Part shown: piece after piece, positions 1 to 5,167 of the stretch
Layout: every line of letters starts with the position of its first letter
How positions within the stretch are numbered: the stretch's first letter is position 1
NCBI GenBank assembly: GCA_050309705.1
Contig: JBNRMR010000185.1
Location: forward strand, 1-6,139
Length of the DNA: 6,139 nt
Direction of reading: 5' to 3'
Origin: JBNRMR01 sp050309705
GTDB taxonomy: Bacteria; Bacillota; Clostridia; Christensenellales; UBA1750
Notes under the pieces: generated by a model
What the model saw: the letters and a program-made list of their open reading frames with translations, nothing else
What the model was told of the DNA's origin: nothing
Databases searched by the model: none
Position numbers and translations under genes: made by a program

Positions 1-75
1 GTACTATATTGCATTATCAGTAATTATAACACTTTTTATGTAAATATGCCAATATATATTTTGATATTCAAGCAA

Positions 76-116
76 AAAAAGCAGGCGAGCCATAAATGGC
101 AACCTGCCTGCTTTTT
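76..116. terminator. Bidirectional rho-independent terminator after lysR
   Basis: The arms 76-86 (AAAAAGCAGGC) and 106-116 (GCCTGCTTTTT) are an 11-bp perfect inverted repeat. A smaller dyad, GCC-ATAAAT-GGC like, lies in the loop. On the minus strand the GC stem is followed by seven U, and on the plus strand by five. It lies about 135 nt past the lysR stop and would end the rex-lysR transcript. It could equally end a plus-strand transcript entering from the left. Confidence 0.85.
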
Positions 117-202
117 AAGTGGAAATAAAAAATGTCATATGAAGAACAGAGTGAGGAAGAAGGTTTTTGTCCGTTTGCTCAAAAGCGAAAGGATATAAAT
201 TT

Positions 203-232
203 CATATATTGATATTCCAATATCGATATATG
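203..232. repeat. Long AT-rich palindrome just past the lysR stop
   Basis: The left arm CATATATTGATATT (203-216) and the right arm AATATCGATATATG (219-232) are complementary over 14 positions with one T-G mismatch, separated only by CC. The core GATATT-CC-AATATC has the same half-sites as the perfect palindrome over the rex -10 box (1892-1905). There is no U-run, so it is not a terminator. It could be a binding site for Rex or the LysR protein, or a 3' UTR stem protecting the mRNA. Its function is not shown by the sequence. Confidence 0.6.
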
Positions 233-250
233 GGCAGTAAGTGTTATGGA

Positions 251-1201
251 CTATTTGTAGTCACCAAATGCGACTTCGTTCTTCATTTCGTAAATCTTAT
301 TCAAAAAAAGCTTGTCTATTGCGGAAAGCTTGTAGCCCTTCGGGTATACCATGACATCCTTATGGACATTGTGGCTGATTTCGCAGGGACGCTGAACAAG
401 ATCGTGGCGCTTCAGATGCTCCTGAGGCAATGGAGAAGCCCACATGAAGCTCCTTGGAACGCGAGAGAGCAGCTCTATCTGGTTGCCGCTTTCATAGACT
501 GTCACGCTTTTGGGGCTGGAGTCTTCCTGAGAAGCGGCTCTTTTGATCTGGGGGGTGAGAATATAGGGAATGGAGTTGTCGCCATGGACTATCTCTATTG
601 ACATGTCCTTCAAAGCCTTATAGTCTATGCTTTCGGCCTCCGCCATCGGATGGTTTTTTGACATCAATATCAAGCAACTAAACTCCCATATGGTGGTGCT
701 TTCCAGACCCTTTTCCTCAATATAATCCGCAAAATAGCTCTCATATATGGTTTGATATCTAACCACGCCAAGATTATAGCCGTTATCGGCCACGCTGGAT
801 ATGGTCTGGAGGGAATTTGTTTCCTGGATGATTATATCGATGCCCTTTTCGATGTCCAGCTCGTAGATAAAGTTTGCGAATCCGGCGGAGATATAGCTCC
901 CCCGGGGAATTGATACTTTAAGCGTCTGTCTTTGCTCATTTTCCTTCTGGGAAATATATATGGATTCCATTTTTTCCAATTCTACCAAAATGCGCTTTGC
1001 ATAGCCCAGGAACTCCTTGCCCTGACGGGTGGGTATGACGCCCTTTGAGCTTCTCTCGAATATGGCTATGCCAAGATTGTCCTCCAGCTCCTTTATGGCC
1101 TTGCTCAGATTTGGCTGCGCCATGAAAAGATTGTCCGCCGCCTGGGAAATGGAGCCCGTCCTTTCCACCTCGACTGCGTATTTAAAATGCAATGTGTTCA
1201 T
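251..1201 (-). CDS. LysR-family transcriptional regulator
   Basis: This is a 316-residue LysR-type DNA-binding regulator of near-standard length for the family. The N-terminal winged helix-turn-helix covers about residues 1-60. The recognition region is SISQAADNLFMAQPNLSKAI (17-36), followed by the typical FERSSKGVIPTRQG wing segment. A linker helix spans about 60-90 and the effector-binding, periplasmic-binding-protein-like domain about 92-300. The inducer cannot be read from the sequence. The ATG overlaps the TGA of rex in an ATGA arrangement (1198-1201), and an AGGGGAG Shine-Dalgarno lies about 10 nt upstream inside rex, so the two genes are co-transcribed and probably translationally coupled. 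LysR proteins usually control a divergent neighbour. Here none is adjacent, so the target may be elsewhere or may be the operon itself. No truncation is seen. Confidence 0.93.
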   Translation of the reverse strand: MNTLHFKYAVEVERTGSISQAADNLFMAQPNLSKAIKELEDNLGIAIFERSSKGVIPTRQGKEFLGYAKRILVELEKMESIYISQKENEQRQTLKVSIPRGSYISAGFANFIYELDIEKGIDIIIQETNSLQTISSVADNGYNLGVVRYQTIYESYFADYIEEKGLESTTIWEFSCLILMSKNHPMAEAESIDYKALKDMSIEIVHGDNSIPYILTPQIKRAASQEDSSPKSVTVYESGNQIELLSRVPRSFMWASPLPQEHLKRHDLVQRPCEISHNVHKDVMVYPKGYKLSAIDKLFLNKIYEMKNEVAFGDYK

Positions 1202-1860
1202 CTATCGCCGCTCCCCTGCCACTCGCTCATCTCGTTTCTAAGATGCAAAGATAGCGCCGCAAGCGACGCAGCCAAATTTTCGTTTTGCACCAGAACATTG
1301 TCGGGCACGTTTAACTTAATCAGTGAAAAGTTCCAAATGGCCCTTATGCCGCTGGCAACGAGCCTGTCGGCGATGTCCTGGGCAAATTCGCAAGGAACGG
1401 CGATTATGCCTATGTGAATGTGCATCCTTCGGCTGATTTCGCCGAGCGCATCAAGAGAAAAAACTTTTTTGCCATAGACTTCATGGTCGATTATTTCCTG
1501 ATCGACGTCGAAGGCGGCGACAATATTAAGGCCGTATCTCTCGAACTCGCTGTTACCCAAAAGCGCCTTACCCAAAGAACCAACTCCAACGAGAATTGAG
1601 TCCATGGTGTTATTATAGCCCAGATAATTTTCTATGTTTTCGATTAGTTCGCCCACAATAAAGCCGGCTTTGGGCCTGCCTTTGGTGGTGCAGATGGCCG
1701 ACATATCCTTGCGCACCAGGACATCGTTCAACTTTAGATCGCTTGCTATGGTGGTGGCGGAAGCAATCTCCATTCCGCTGTCCCTTGCGTCTTTCAAATA
1801 TTGCAGGTAATAGGGCATTCTTTGAAGAGCCTGAGCGGTGAGGTTTACTTTGTTGTGCAT
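1198..1860 (-). CDS. rex: Redox-sensing transcriptional repressor Rex
   Basis: Rex is a cytoplasmic homodimer that senses the NADH/NAD+ ratio and represses fermentation and respiration genes when NADH is low. The 220 residues match the family length. The winged helix (about 5-80) contains the LQRMPYYLQYL opening, the ATTIASDL helix and VRKDMS (49-54). The Rossmann domain contains GVGSLG (92-97), the AAFD strand end with D118, GIIAVP (151-156) and NFS (177-179), all in Rex order. Oddities: the usual YFG-x2-G-x-RG-x-GY wing is replaced by AICTTKGRPKAGF (55-67), and the usual N of GNLG is S95. The protein may therefore be a divergent Rex paralogue with an altered operator. The ATG at 1860 has a GGGGG-type Shine-Dalgarno about 8 nt upstream. 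It is the first gene of the operon with lysR, and autoregulation is likely because dyads cover its promoter. Confidence 0.92.
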   Translation of the reverse strand: MHNKVNLTAQALQRMPYYLQYLKDARDSGMEIASATTIASDLKLNDVLVRKDMSAICTTKGRPKAGFIVGELIENIENYLGYNNTMDSILVGVGSLGKALLGNSEFERYGLNIVAAFDVDQEIIDHEVYGKKVFSLDALGEISRRMHIHIGIIAVPCEFAQDIADRLVASGIRAIWNFSLIKLNVPDNVLVQNENLAASLAALSLHLRNEMSEWQGSGDR

Positions 1861-1872
1861 GAGCGCGCCCCC

Positions 1873-1905
1873 TTATCGATATTTTGTTATCGATATTATA
1901 ATATC
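1873..1905. promoter_or_regulatory. Composite operator over the rex promoter
   Basis: Several overlapping dyads lie in 33 bp. GATATTATAATATC (1892-1905) is a perfect 14-bp palindrome containing the -10 box. ATCGATA (1875-1881) and TATCGAT (1888-1894) form an inverted repeat with a 6-bp spacer. TTATCGATATT occurs twice as a direct repeat (1873-1883 and 1887-1897). TTGTTAT-CGAT-ATTATAA (1884-1901) resembles the known Rex site TTGTTAA-N4-TTAACAA with the second arm degenerate. Binding by Rex (autoregulation) is the best inference. The LysR protein is an alternative. Confidence 0.68.
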
Positions 1906-1923
1906 CACTTCTGTTTCTGTCAA
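1895..1923 (-). promoter_or_regulatory. Consensus sigma-A promoter of rex-lysR
   Basis: Read on the minus strand, a perfect -35 TTGACA (1918-1923) and a perfect -10 TATAAT (1895-1900) are separated by exactly 17 bp. The start point would be near 1887, about 27 nt before the rex ATG. Such a strong promoter normally needs repression, and palindromes cover the -10 box and the start site. The -35 box directly abuts the U-tract of the neighbouring terminator. Confidence 0.88.
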
Positions 1924-1924
1924 C

Positions 1925-1961
1925 AAAAAAAGAGGAAATCCGCAGTTGCGGATCTCCTCTT
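1925..1961 (-). terminator. Terminator of the surface-protein gene
   Basis: The arms 1930-1944 and 1947-1961 pair over 15 positions with one mismatch, with a CCGC-AGTT-GCGG top. On the minus strand the stem is followed directly by a run of seven U (1931-1925, partly shared with the base of the stem). It lies about 65 nt past the stop of the surface-protein gene and immediately before the rex promoter, insulating the two units. Confidence 0.9.
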
Positions 1962-2024
1962 AAGAAGTTGCTTTGGTCTTAGGAAATACCTCTTATTTAA
2001 CGCTTTGCAGCGCTATCATATACC

Positions 2025-3755
2025 TTATTTGCTTCTGCGCTTGGGGAGCAGAGCGATACCTGCCAGCAACAGAGCCACGCCCGGGAGCACCATGGTGGTA
2101 GCGCCGGTGGCGGGGATGGTGGTGGGAGGAGTCACGATTGGCGGGAGGGTTGTGCCGGGAACGGTGGGTGTGACAGTGCCGGAAACCTTCTTGAAGGAAG
2201 CGATTATGGAGTGATCAGCGTCCACGTCGGTGAAGGTGAAGGCATTGAGAGCGCCCCTGTTCACGCCATCCACAACCACGGACTCGACTTCATAGCCGCT
2301 GTTGGGAACGATGACGAAGCTCTGGTTGCCGCCGTTGGGAACGGAGACAGTGCCCGAGGGGGTGATGGTTCCGCCGGTGCCAGCATACGCCTTGATGGTG
2401 TAGTAGTGGGTGGGAGCGGTCTCTCCGATGGTGGTGTAGCTGGTCTTAATGGTGAGAGTGGTGTAAGGGTTATTGTTAACGGGAGTAGCAGAGGGAGTCG
2501 GGAACGCAATATCGTAAGTAGCTACGCCGCTGGCTGTGCCCTTATACTCGGTGCTTCCATTGTCCACAGTGGCGGAAGAAACGTGGTAGTGAAGCACGGT
2601 TTTGATTTTAACGGTGGTCACATCGTCGTTGAAGAAGTAGTAGCCGCCGCTTTCATCAAAATAGTTGGGGTTTACGAAGCTGTAGCTGTTTACGCCAGAA
2701 TCCGTAACGACCTTGAGGACGTTAGCTTCTCCGAGCTCGTTCATGTTCATTGCGATGTAATCAGCGAGGGTGACGATATATTCATCAAGGGTCGTGGAAA
2801 CGGGATTGTTGGTGATGGCCGTATCGGTATGGGAAGCGGTGACCTTCACGGTGATTTTGTCGCCGATGTCCTTGCCGGAAATGTCGAAATCCCAATCTGT
2901 AAGATCCTCTGTGGTGTGGGTGTTGGAGCCGACTTCAATCTTATATTTGGTGCCGGCGGGATTAGTGGGGATGCCGTTGAACACCAGATCGTCGCCGACA
3001 CGATCCAGGCCGAGGCCTTCGAGGGTGAGTTCGGTGATGGGCTCTTGCGTTACTGCCCAAGTCCCAGTAGATGGAGTAGCGGTGCCAACGGCAGCAACGG
3101 CGGGAGTAATCTTGAGGGTTGCTGAATAATAAGAATCTTCCGAGAAGGAGAGAGGATAAGTGGAGTTATAAGTGTGGAAGTCAGCATTGTCGCCTATCCA
3201 GACATTTCCATCAAAACTTCCCGAAACAGTGCCATCAGCGGCTAATTTTACAGCGCCTGCATCTTCTATGACAGCTTCGTCAACAAGGGTAACCGTCAAC
3301 TGCAATCTGCCAGCATTCAAGGCAGCCGCAACCGATTCGACAACTTCGCCTGCACTTTGTGCGGATATCTCAACCGAGGCGGGCGCCGCAGCCGTGGTTA
3401 TGGCTACGGTAATATCGGCGGTGTATGTCCCGGCGTAGGTTTCAAGGCCCGTGCCCTGGGAAGCGTTGATGGTGAGCGTATAGTCACCAGTTGTAACTGC
3501 GGCGTCGGATGTCCACGAAGTGGTTCCTGTGCCGGTAACGCCGCTGACTGCTACGCTGTCAACAGTCACTGCTACGCTGTCAACAGTCGCGGCAGCATCA
3601 GCATCAAAGGTTATTGCCAGTTTGCCCTCGGCAGTTATTGTCGCAGCAACGTTTGTGATCAGCGGATCTGGGGGAGTAGCAGCCATTGCGGTCATGGGTA
3701 CCATGGAGAGTATCAGCACCAATGATACCAGCAGGGAAATGATTCTGCGTTTCAT
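2025..3755 (-). CDS. Secreted cell-wall surface protein with InlB-like repeat and sortase-like tail
   Basis: The product has 576 residues. The signal peptide MKRRIISLLVSLVLILSMVP...AMA is probably cut after residue 25. A Thr/Ser/Val-rich extracellular region of beta-sandwich character follows, with no family recognised. Residues about 452-523 (AYAGTGGTITPSGTV, PNSGYEVESVVVDG, FTFTDVDADHSIIASF) match the divergent InlB B-repeat family (Flg_new_2 type) found in Firmicutes surface proteins. A Pro/Thr linker (524-546) leads to IPATG (547-551), a hydrophobic stretch and KRRSK, the layout of a sortase signal with I in place of L. It is probably wall-anchored and may serve in adhesion. The start was set at 3755, not 3779: AAAGGAGG (3766-3773) lies 10 nt before this ATG, and the upstream ATG would place the Shine-Dalgarno inside the gene. 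It is transcribed alone behind a leader of about 400 nt. No sortase is in the window. Confidence 0.88.
   Translation of the reverse strand: MKRRIISLLVSLVLILSMVPMTAMAATPPDPLITNVAATITAEGKLAITFDADAAATVDSVAVTVDSVAVSGVTGTGTTSWTSDAAVTTGDYTLTINASQGTGLETYAGTYTADITVAITTAAAPASVEISAQSAGEVVESVAAALNAGRLQLTVTLVDEAVIEDAGAVKLAADGTVSGSFDGNVWIGDNADFHTYNSTYPLSFSEDSYYSATLKITPAVAAVGTATPSTGTWAVTQEPITELTLEGLGLDRVGDDLVFNGIPTNPAGTKYKIEVGSNTHTTEDLTDWDFDISGKDIGDKITVKVTASHTDTAITNNPVSTTLDEYIVTLADYIAMNMNELGEANVLKVVTDSGVNSYSFVNPNYFDESGGYYFFNDDVTTVKIKTVLHYHVSSATVDNGSTEYKGTASGVATYDIAFPTPSATPVNNNPYTTLTIKTSYTTIGETAPTHYYTIKAYAGTGGTITPSGTVSVPNGGNQSFVIVPNSGYEVESVVVDGVNRGALNAFTFTDVDADHSIIASFKKVSGTVTPTVPGTTLPPIVTPPTTIPATGATTMVLPGVALLLAGIALLPKRRSK
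3547..3588. repeat. Perfect 21-bp tandem duplication inside the surface-protein gene
   Basis: The units 3547-3567 and 3568-3588 are identical over 21 bp and directly adjacent. They encode VDSVAVT and VDSVAVS (residues 58-71), so the duplication is in frame. Perfect identity at the DNA level suggests a recent slippage event. Changes in copy number would alter length by 7 residues without breaking the frame. Confidence 0.9.
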
Positions 3756-3781
3756 CTTGTTTTTTCCTCCTTTTGTCATGC

Positions 3782-4000
3782 GGCGCGGTTTGTGCGCCTG
3801 TTGTAATGTCCTCTTAACATTTGCCGGCTCTCCGCCTTATAATGCCAAGCTGGACGTGCCCATCCGGACTTTGCCACAATATGTAGTATATGCATATTGC
3901 GAATGTAAATACCATCCAGAAGTAGCCTGTTTTGTGGCTTTTGTAGCAAGCCGCCAACAGTGGGAGATGCGAAGTGACTGCCGCCACCCCATCAACTCAT
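3782..4000 (-). ncRNA. Candidate structured RNA in the 5' leader of the surface-protein gene
   Basis: This segment upstream of the surface gene is GC-richer than its flank and has no convincing coding frame. Read on the minus strand it forms a set of helices: 3956-3960 with 3927-3931 enclosing 3948-3952 with 3936-3940; 3913-3919 with 3850-3856 enclosing a 9-bp hairpin 3893-3901 with 3875-3883; 3817-3821 with 3805-3809; and GGCGC/GCGCC 3794-3798 with 3782-3786 just before the ribosome binding site. Two helices contain a G-U pair only in the minus-strand sense; on the plus strand those positions are A-C mismatches. This supports minus-strand RNA. No U-run follows, so it looks like a cis leader. 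Size (about 220 nt) and bacterial group would allow the raiA motif, but that name is a guess and I did not confirm any known class. Confidence 0.55.
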
Positions 4001-4046
4001 AATATAAACGCTGTAAAAATCCAAAAAGTTTCATTTTTTTAAAATT

Positions 4047-4127
4047 TTAGCAAAATTTATCTTCTTGATATTTTAATTGTTTTACGCTTATATTTTTAAT
4101 ATCTACTAAATGGCCGGAAACATTCAT
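4047..4127 (-). CDS. Possible 26-residue leader peptide
   Basis: A strong Shine-Dalgarno-like AAGGAGGA (4141-4148, minus strand) lies about 10-15 nt past the predicted start of transcription of the surface gene. It is too far from the surface gene to serve it. The nearest ATG (4125-4127) opens MNVSGHLVDIKNISVKQLKYQEDKFC and stops at 4047. The 14-nt gap from GGAGG to ATG is longer than usual, and a GTG at 4140 is too close to be used and would give only 14 codons. No homology is recognised. This may be a leader ORF that couples translation to the structured leader, or a chance match. Confidence 0.25.
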   Translation of the reverse strand: MNVSGHLVDIKNISVKQLKYQEDKFC

Positions 4128-4165
4128 CCGAAAATGACACTCCTCCTTATAGTTACTAGGATTGT

Positions 4166-4194
4166 ATAATATACCATTTTTGGAAAAATGTCAA
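4166..4194 (-). promoter_or_regulatory. Sigma-A promoter of the surface-protein transcript
   Basis: On the minus strand a perfect -35 TTGACA (4189-4194) and a -10 TATTAT (4166-4171, one change from consensus) are 17 bp apart. Transcription would start near 4158, giving a leader of about 400 nt before the ATG at 3755. No better minus-strand promoter was seen between here and the gene, though a weaker one near 3995-4030 (TATATTAT box) cannot be excluded. Confidence 0.75.
4175..4190. promoter_or_regulatory. Perfect palindrome in the spacer of the surface-gene promoter
   Basis: Minus strand CATTTTT-CC-AAAAATG is a perfect 7-bp inverted repeat with a 2-bp core. It lies between the -35 and -10 boxes and touches the -35, the normal place for a repressor or a spacer-binding activator. 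It resembles but does not match a CodY box (AATTTTCNGAAAATT), whose centre is odd. The binding protein is unknown. Confidence 0.5.
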
Positions 4195-4485
4195 CATAAT
4201 TTATGGCAACGGTCGGTTTTTTACAGACTTTGGTCTGTTTTGCGCAGATGCGCTTTTGAGGGTAATTTTGTAATTATTATGTGATCAATTCTGACAAGAA
4301 AAACGCAAAGGCTTTTCTTCCAACGCACATGTACCATAAGAATTGTTTGCTTAAACCTATGTCCGCATGATATATTGTTTATATCAAAGTAAAATATGTT
4401 ACTTCCGCCAGCGGTATATTGGAATTTAGATTAGCAAAGGCACAACAAAAAGATTCTTACCGTTGCCTTTAGGAGGAGAGTAATC
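4195..4485. other. AT-rich spacer with hairpins, no gene recognised
   Basis: No coding frame of note lies here on either strand. Two tandem hairpins are visible: ACAGAC-TTTG-GTCTGT (4223-4238) and GCGCA-GA-TGCGC followed by TTTT (4242-4257), possibly a weak plus-strand terminator. GATATA-TTGTT-TATATC (4369-4385) is an inverted repeat. AAAGGC (4436-4441) and GCCTTT (4465-4470) form a stem whose 3' arm directly abuts the Shine-Dalgarno of the small ORF at 4486. No convincing plus-strand promoter was found for that ORF. Confidence 0.5.
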
Positions 4486-4656
4486 ATGGACAAATGGACA
4501 GCTTACCTTATAATTGTTTTATCCAAGACCGACAAAGAGCTTCTAACACGAATCAGAACAGAGTTCGAAGCTATTGCACAGACAGAAAATGTGGGAAAGA
4601 TGACTATTTCTCGGGAATCTTGTCCTGCACCAGAAGAAAATGGGCGTAGCTTCTGA
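4486..4656 (+). CDS. Small 56-residue protein, possibly truncated
   Basis: ATG at 4486 is preceded by AGGAGGAG with 7 nt spacing, one of the best ribosome binding sites in the window. The product starts MDKWTAYLIIVLSKTDKELL and stops at 4654-4656. Residues 1-42 look like a normal amphipathic small protein. The last 14 residues are encoded antisense to the end of the XRE gene (overlap 4604-4656). Convergent overlap of 53 nt is unusual and fits a gene whose original 3' part was replaced when the phage-like block joined near 4600-4615. No family is recognised. An AAAGGC/GCCTTT stem sits just before the Shine-Dalgarno and may affect translation. It could also be a genuine short gene or a regulatory ORF. 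Confidence 0.5.
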   Translation: MDKWTAYLIIVLSKTDKELLTRIRTEFEAIAQTENVGKMTISRESCPAPEENGRSF

Positions 4657-5023
4657 GCTGAGCGCGCTTTTCTTCGCTCATGCCGGATAAAACCCGGTAG
4701 ATGGCGCTCAAATCCTCGTTGGACTGCATTAATCTGTAGGCCTGCTCGGCTATGTCAAGGGCAGGCTCTCTTTCTTCCATTTTAGTTATTTCAGACTCAA
4801 AACGGTAATATTGGGCGGGGTCGTCCACGCGGCCAAGGATGTAATCGACAGAAACTTCGTAGAAGTCCGCCATCGCCATAAGGACATCGCAGGGGGGCTT
4901 CCTTATGCCGCGCTCATAGTTTTGAAGCCCGCTTTCGCTCATTTTCAGCGCCGCTGCAGCCTGGGCCTGAGTGAGTTTTTTTAAGGCGCGCAGAGCTTTC
5001 AGCCTTTGACTAATTTTTTCCAT
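4604..5023 (-). CDS. XRE-family phage-type repressor (Cro/CI-like)
   Basis: The product has 139 residues. The N-terminal five-helix XRE domain covers about 1-65: RLKALRALKKLTQAQAAAAL, then KMSESGLQNYERGIRKPP with the recognition helix at about 29-37, and YEVSVDYILGRVD closing the fold. The C-terminal part (about 75-139) is helical and charged and probably mediates oligomerisation. No LexA-type protease motif is seen, so induction would not be by self-cleavage. The start was set at 5023: GGAGG lies 6 nt upstream, whereas an in-frame ATG at 5083 has no Shine-Dalgarno and lies inside the operator region. It is divergent from the DUF1492-type gene with about 360 nt between them. Repeated 18-bp operators in that gap make autoregulation very likely. 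No clear terminator follows. Confidence 0.9.
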   Translation of the reverse strand: MEKISQRLKALRALKKLTQAQAAAALKMSESGLQNYERGIRKPPCDVLMAMADFYEVSVDYILGRVDDPAQYYRFESEITKMEEREPALDIAEQAYRLMQSNEDLSAIYRVLSGMSEEKRAQLRSYAHFLLVQDKIPEK

Positions 5024-5041
5024 AAAATCCTCCATAACCAG

Positions 5042-5070
5042 TTGACACGCACGAATGTGTGTGATATTGT
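5042..5070 (+). promoter_or_regulatory. Plus-strand promoter P1 of the switch region
   Basis: A perfect -35 TTGACA (5042-5047) and a -10 TATTGT (5065-5070, 4 of 6) are 17 bp apart and point toward the DUF1492-type gene. Operator O1 (5046-5063) fills the spacer and O2 follows just past the start point, so a repressor bound there would block the polymerase. The leader to the gene at 5384 would be about 305 nt. Confidence 0.6.
5046..5063. promoter_or_regulatory. Operator O1
   Basis: CACGCAC-GAAT-GTGTGTG is an inverted repeat with 7-bp arms, one mismatch and a 4-bp centre. It lies between the -35 and -10 boxes of P1 and 23 nt before the XRE start codon. It shares its layout with O2 and O4. The likely ligand is the XRE repressor encoded next door. 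Confidence 0.72.
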
Positions 5071-5074
5071 TGTA

Positions 5075-5092
5075 CACATACAAACGTGTGCT
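5075..5092. promoter_or_regulatory. Operator O2
   Basis: CACATAC-AAAC-GTGTGCT has the same 7-4-7 layout as O1. Four of the five inner base pairs are kept and the outer positions have diverged. Its centre lies 29 bp from that of O1, nearly three helical turns, which favours cooperative binding on one face. It overlaps the weak -10 candidate of the minus-strand XRE promoter. Confidence 0.65.
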
Positions 5093-5106
5093 ATGGGCGT
5101 TGTAAA
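5084..5106 (-). promoter_or_regulatory. Tentative promoter of the XRE gene
   Basis: On the minus strand TTTACA (5101-5106, 5 of 6 to consensus) is followed after about 17 bp by TTGTAT, a poor -10 (3 of 6). No better minus-strand promoter was found upstream of the XRE gene. O2 overlaps the -10 position, as expected for autorepression. Confidence 0.3.
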
Positions 5107-5122
5107 ATTACATTTGTGCGTT
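5105..5122. promoter_or_regulatory. Operator half-site O3
   Basis: On the minus strand ACGCAC-AAAT-GT keeps one full arm and the centre of the operator, while the second arm is degenerate (GTAATTT). It may be a low-affinity site or a decayed copy. The spacing O2-O3 is about 30 bp centre to centre, equal to O1-O2. Confidence 0.45.
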
Positions 5123-5167
5123 AATCATAAGCGGTGAGTTCTTCCGTTAATACATCTACGACTGTTT

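Noticed and set aside
132..212. A 26-codon plus-strand ORF beginning MSYEEQSEEEGFCPF
   Set aside because: There is only a poor AT-rich upstream stretch and no Shine-Dalgarno. It follows the terminator and ends in the palindrome, and no family is recognised.
167..601. A 144-codon plus-strand frame over the lysR 3' end
   Set aside because: It is antisense to conserved LysR effector-domain codons and has no ribosome site.
1801..2214. A plus-strand frame spanning the rex start, promoter and terminator
   Set aside because: It crosses a consensus minus-strand promoter, a terminator and two real genes, and shows no motif.
2211..3125. A 304-codon open frame on the plus strand opposite the surface-protein gene
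   Set aside because: It starts at GTG without a real ribosome site, its His/Gly/Val-rich composition mirrors the antisense Thr/Val/Ala codons, and the opposite strand encodes a protein with a signal peptide, a known repeat and a sorting tail.
3520..4002. A 160-codon plus-strand frame crossing the start of the surface gene and its leader
   Set aside because: It has no ribosome binding site or recognisable motif, and it runs through the signal-peptide region and the leader RNA helices on the other strand.
3837..4034. A 65-codon minus-strand frame in the leader (MKLFGFLQRL...)
   Set aside because: There is no Shine-Dalgarno before its ATG, its composition is odd (many W, Y, C), and the stretch is better explained by RNA helices. 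It remains possible but weak.
4290..4360. ACGCAAAGGC resembling part of a cyclic-di-GMP-I riboswitch
   Set aside because: The rest of the consensus (GGCAAACC, the tetraloop receptor and the second stem) is missing, and it lies on the plus strand away from the surface gene.
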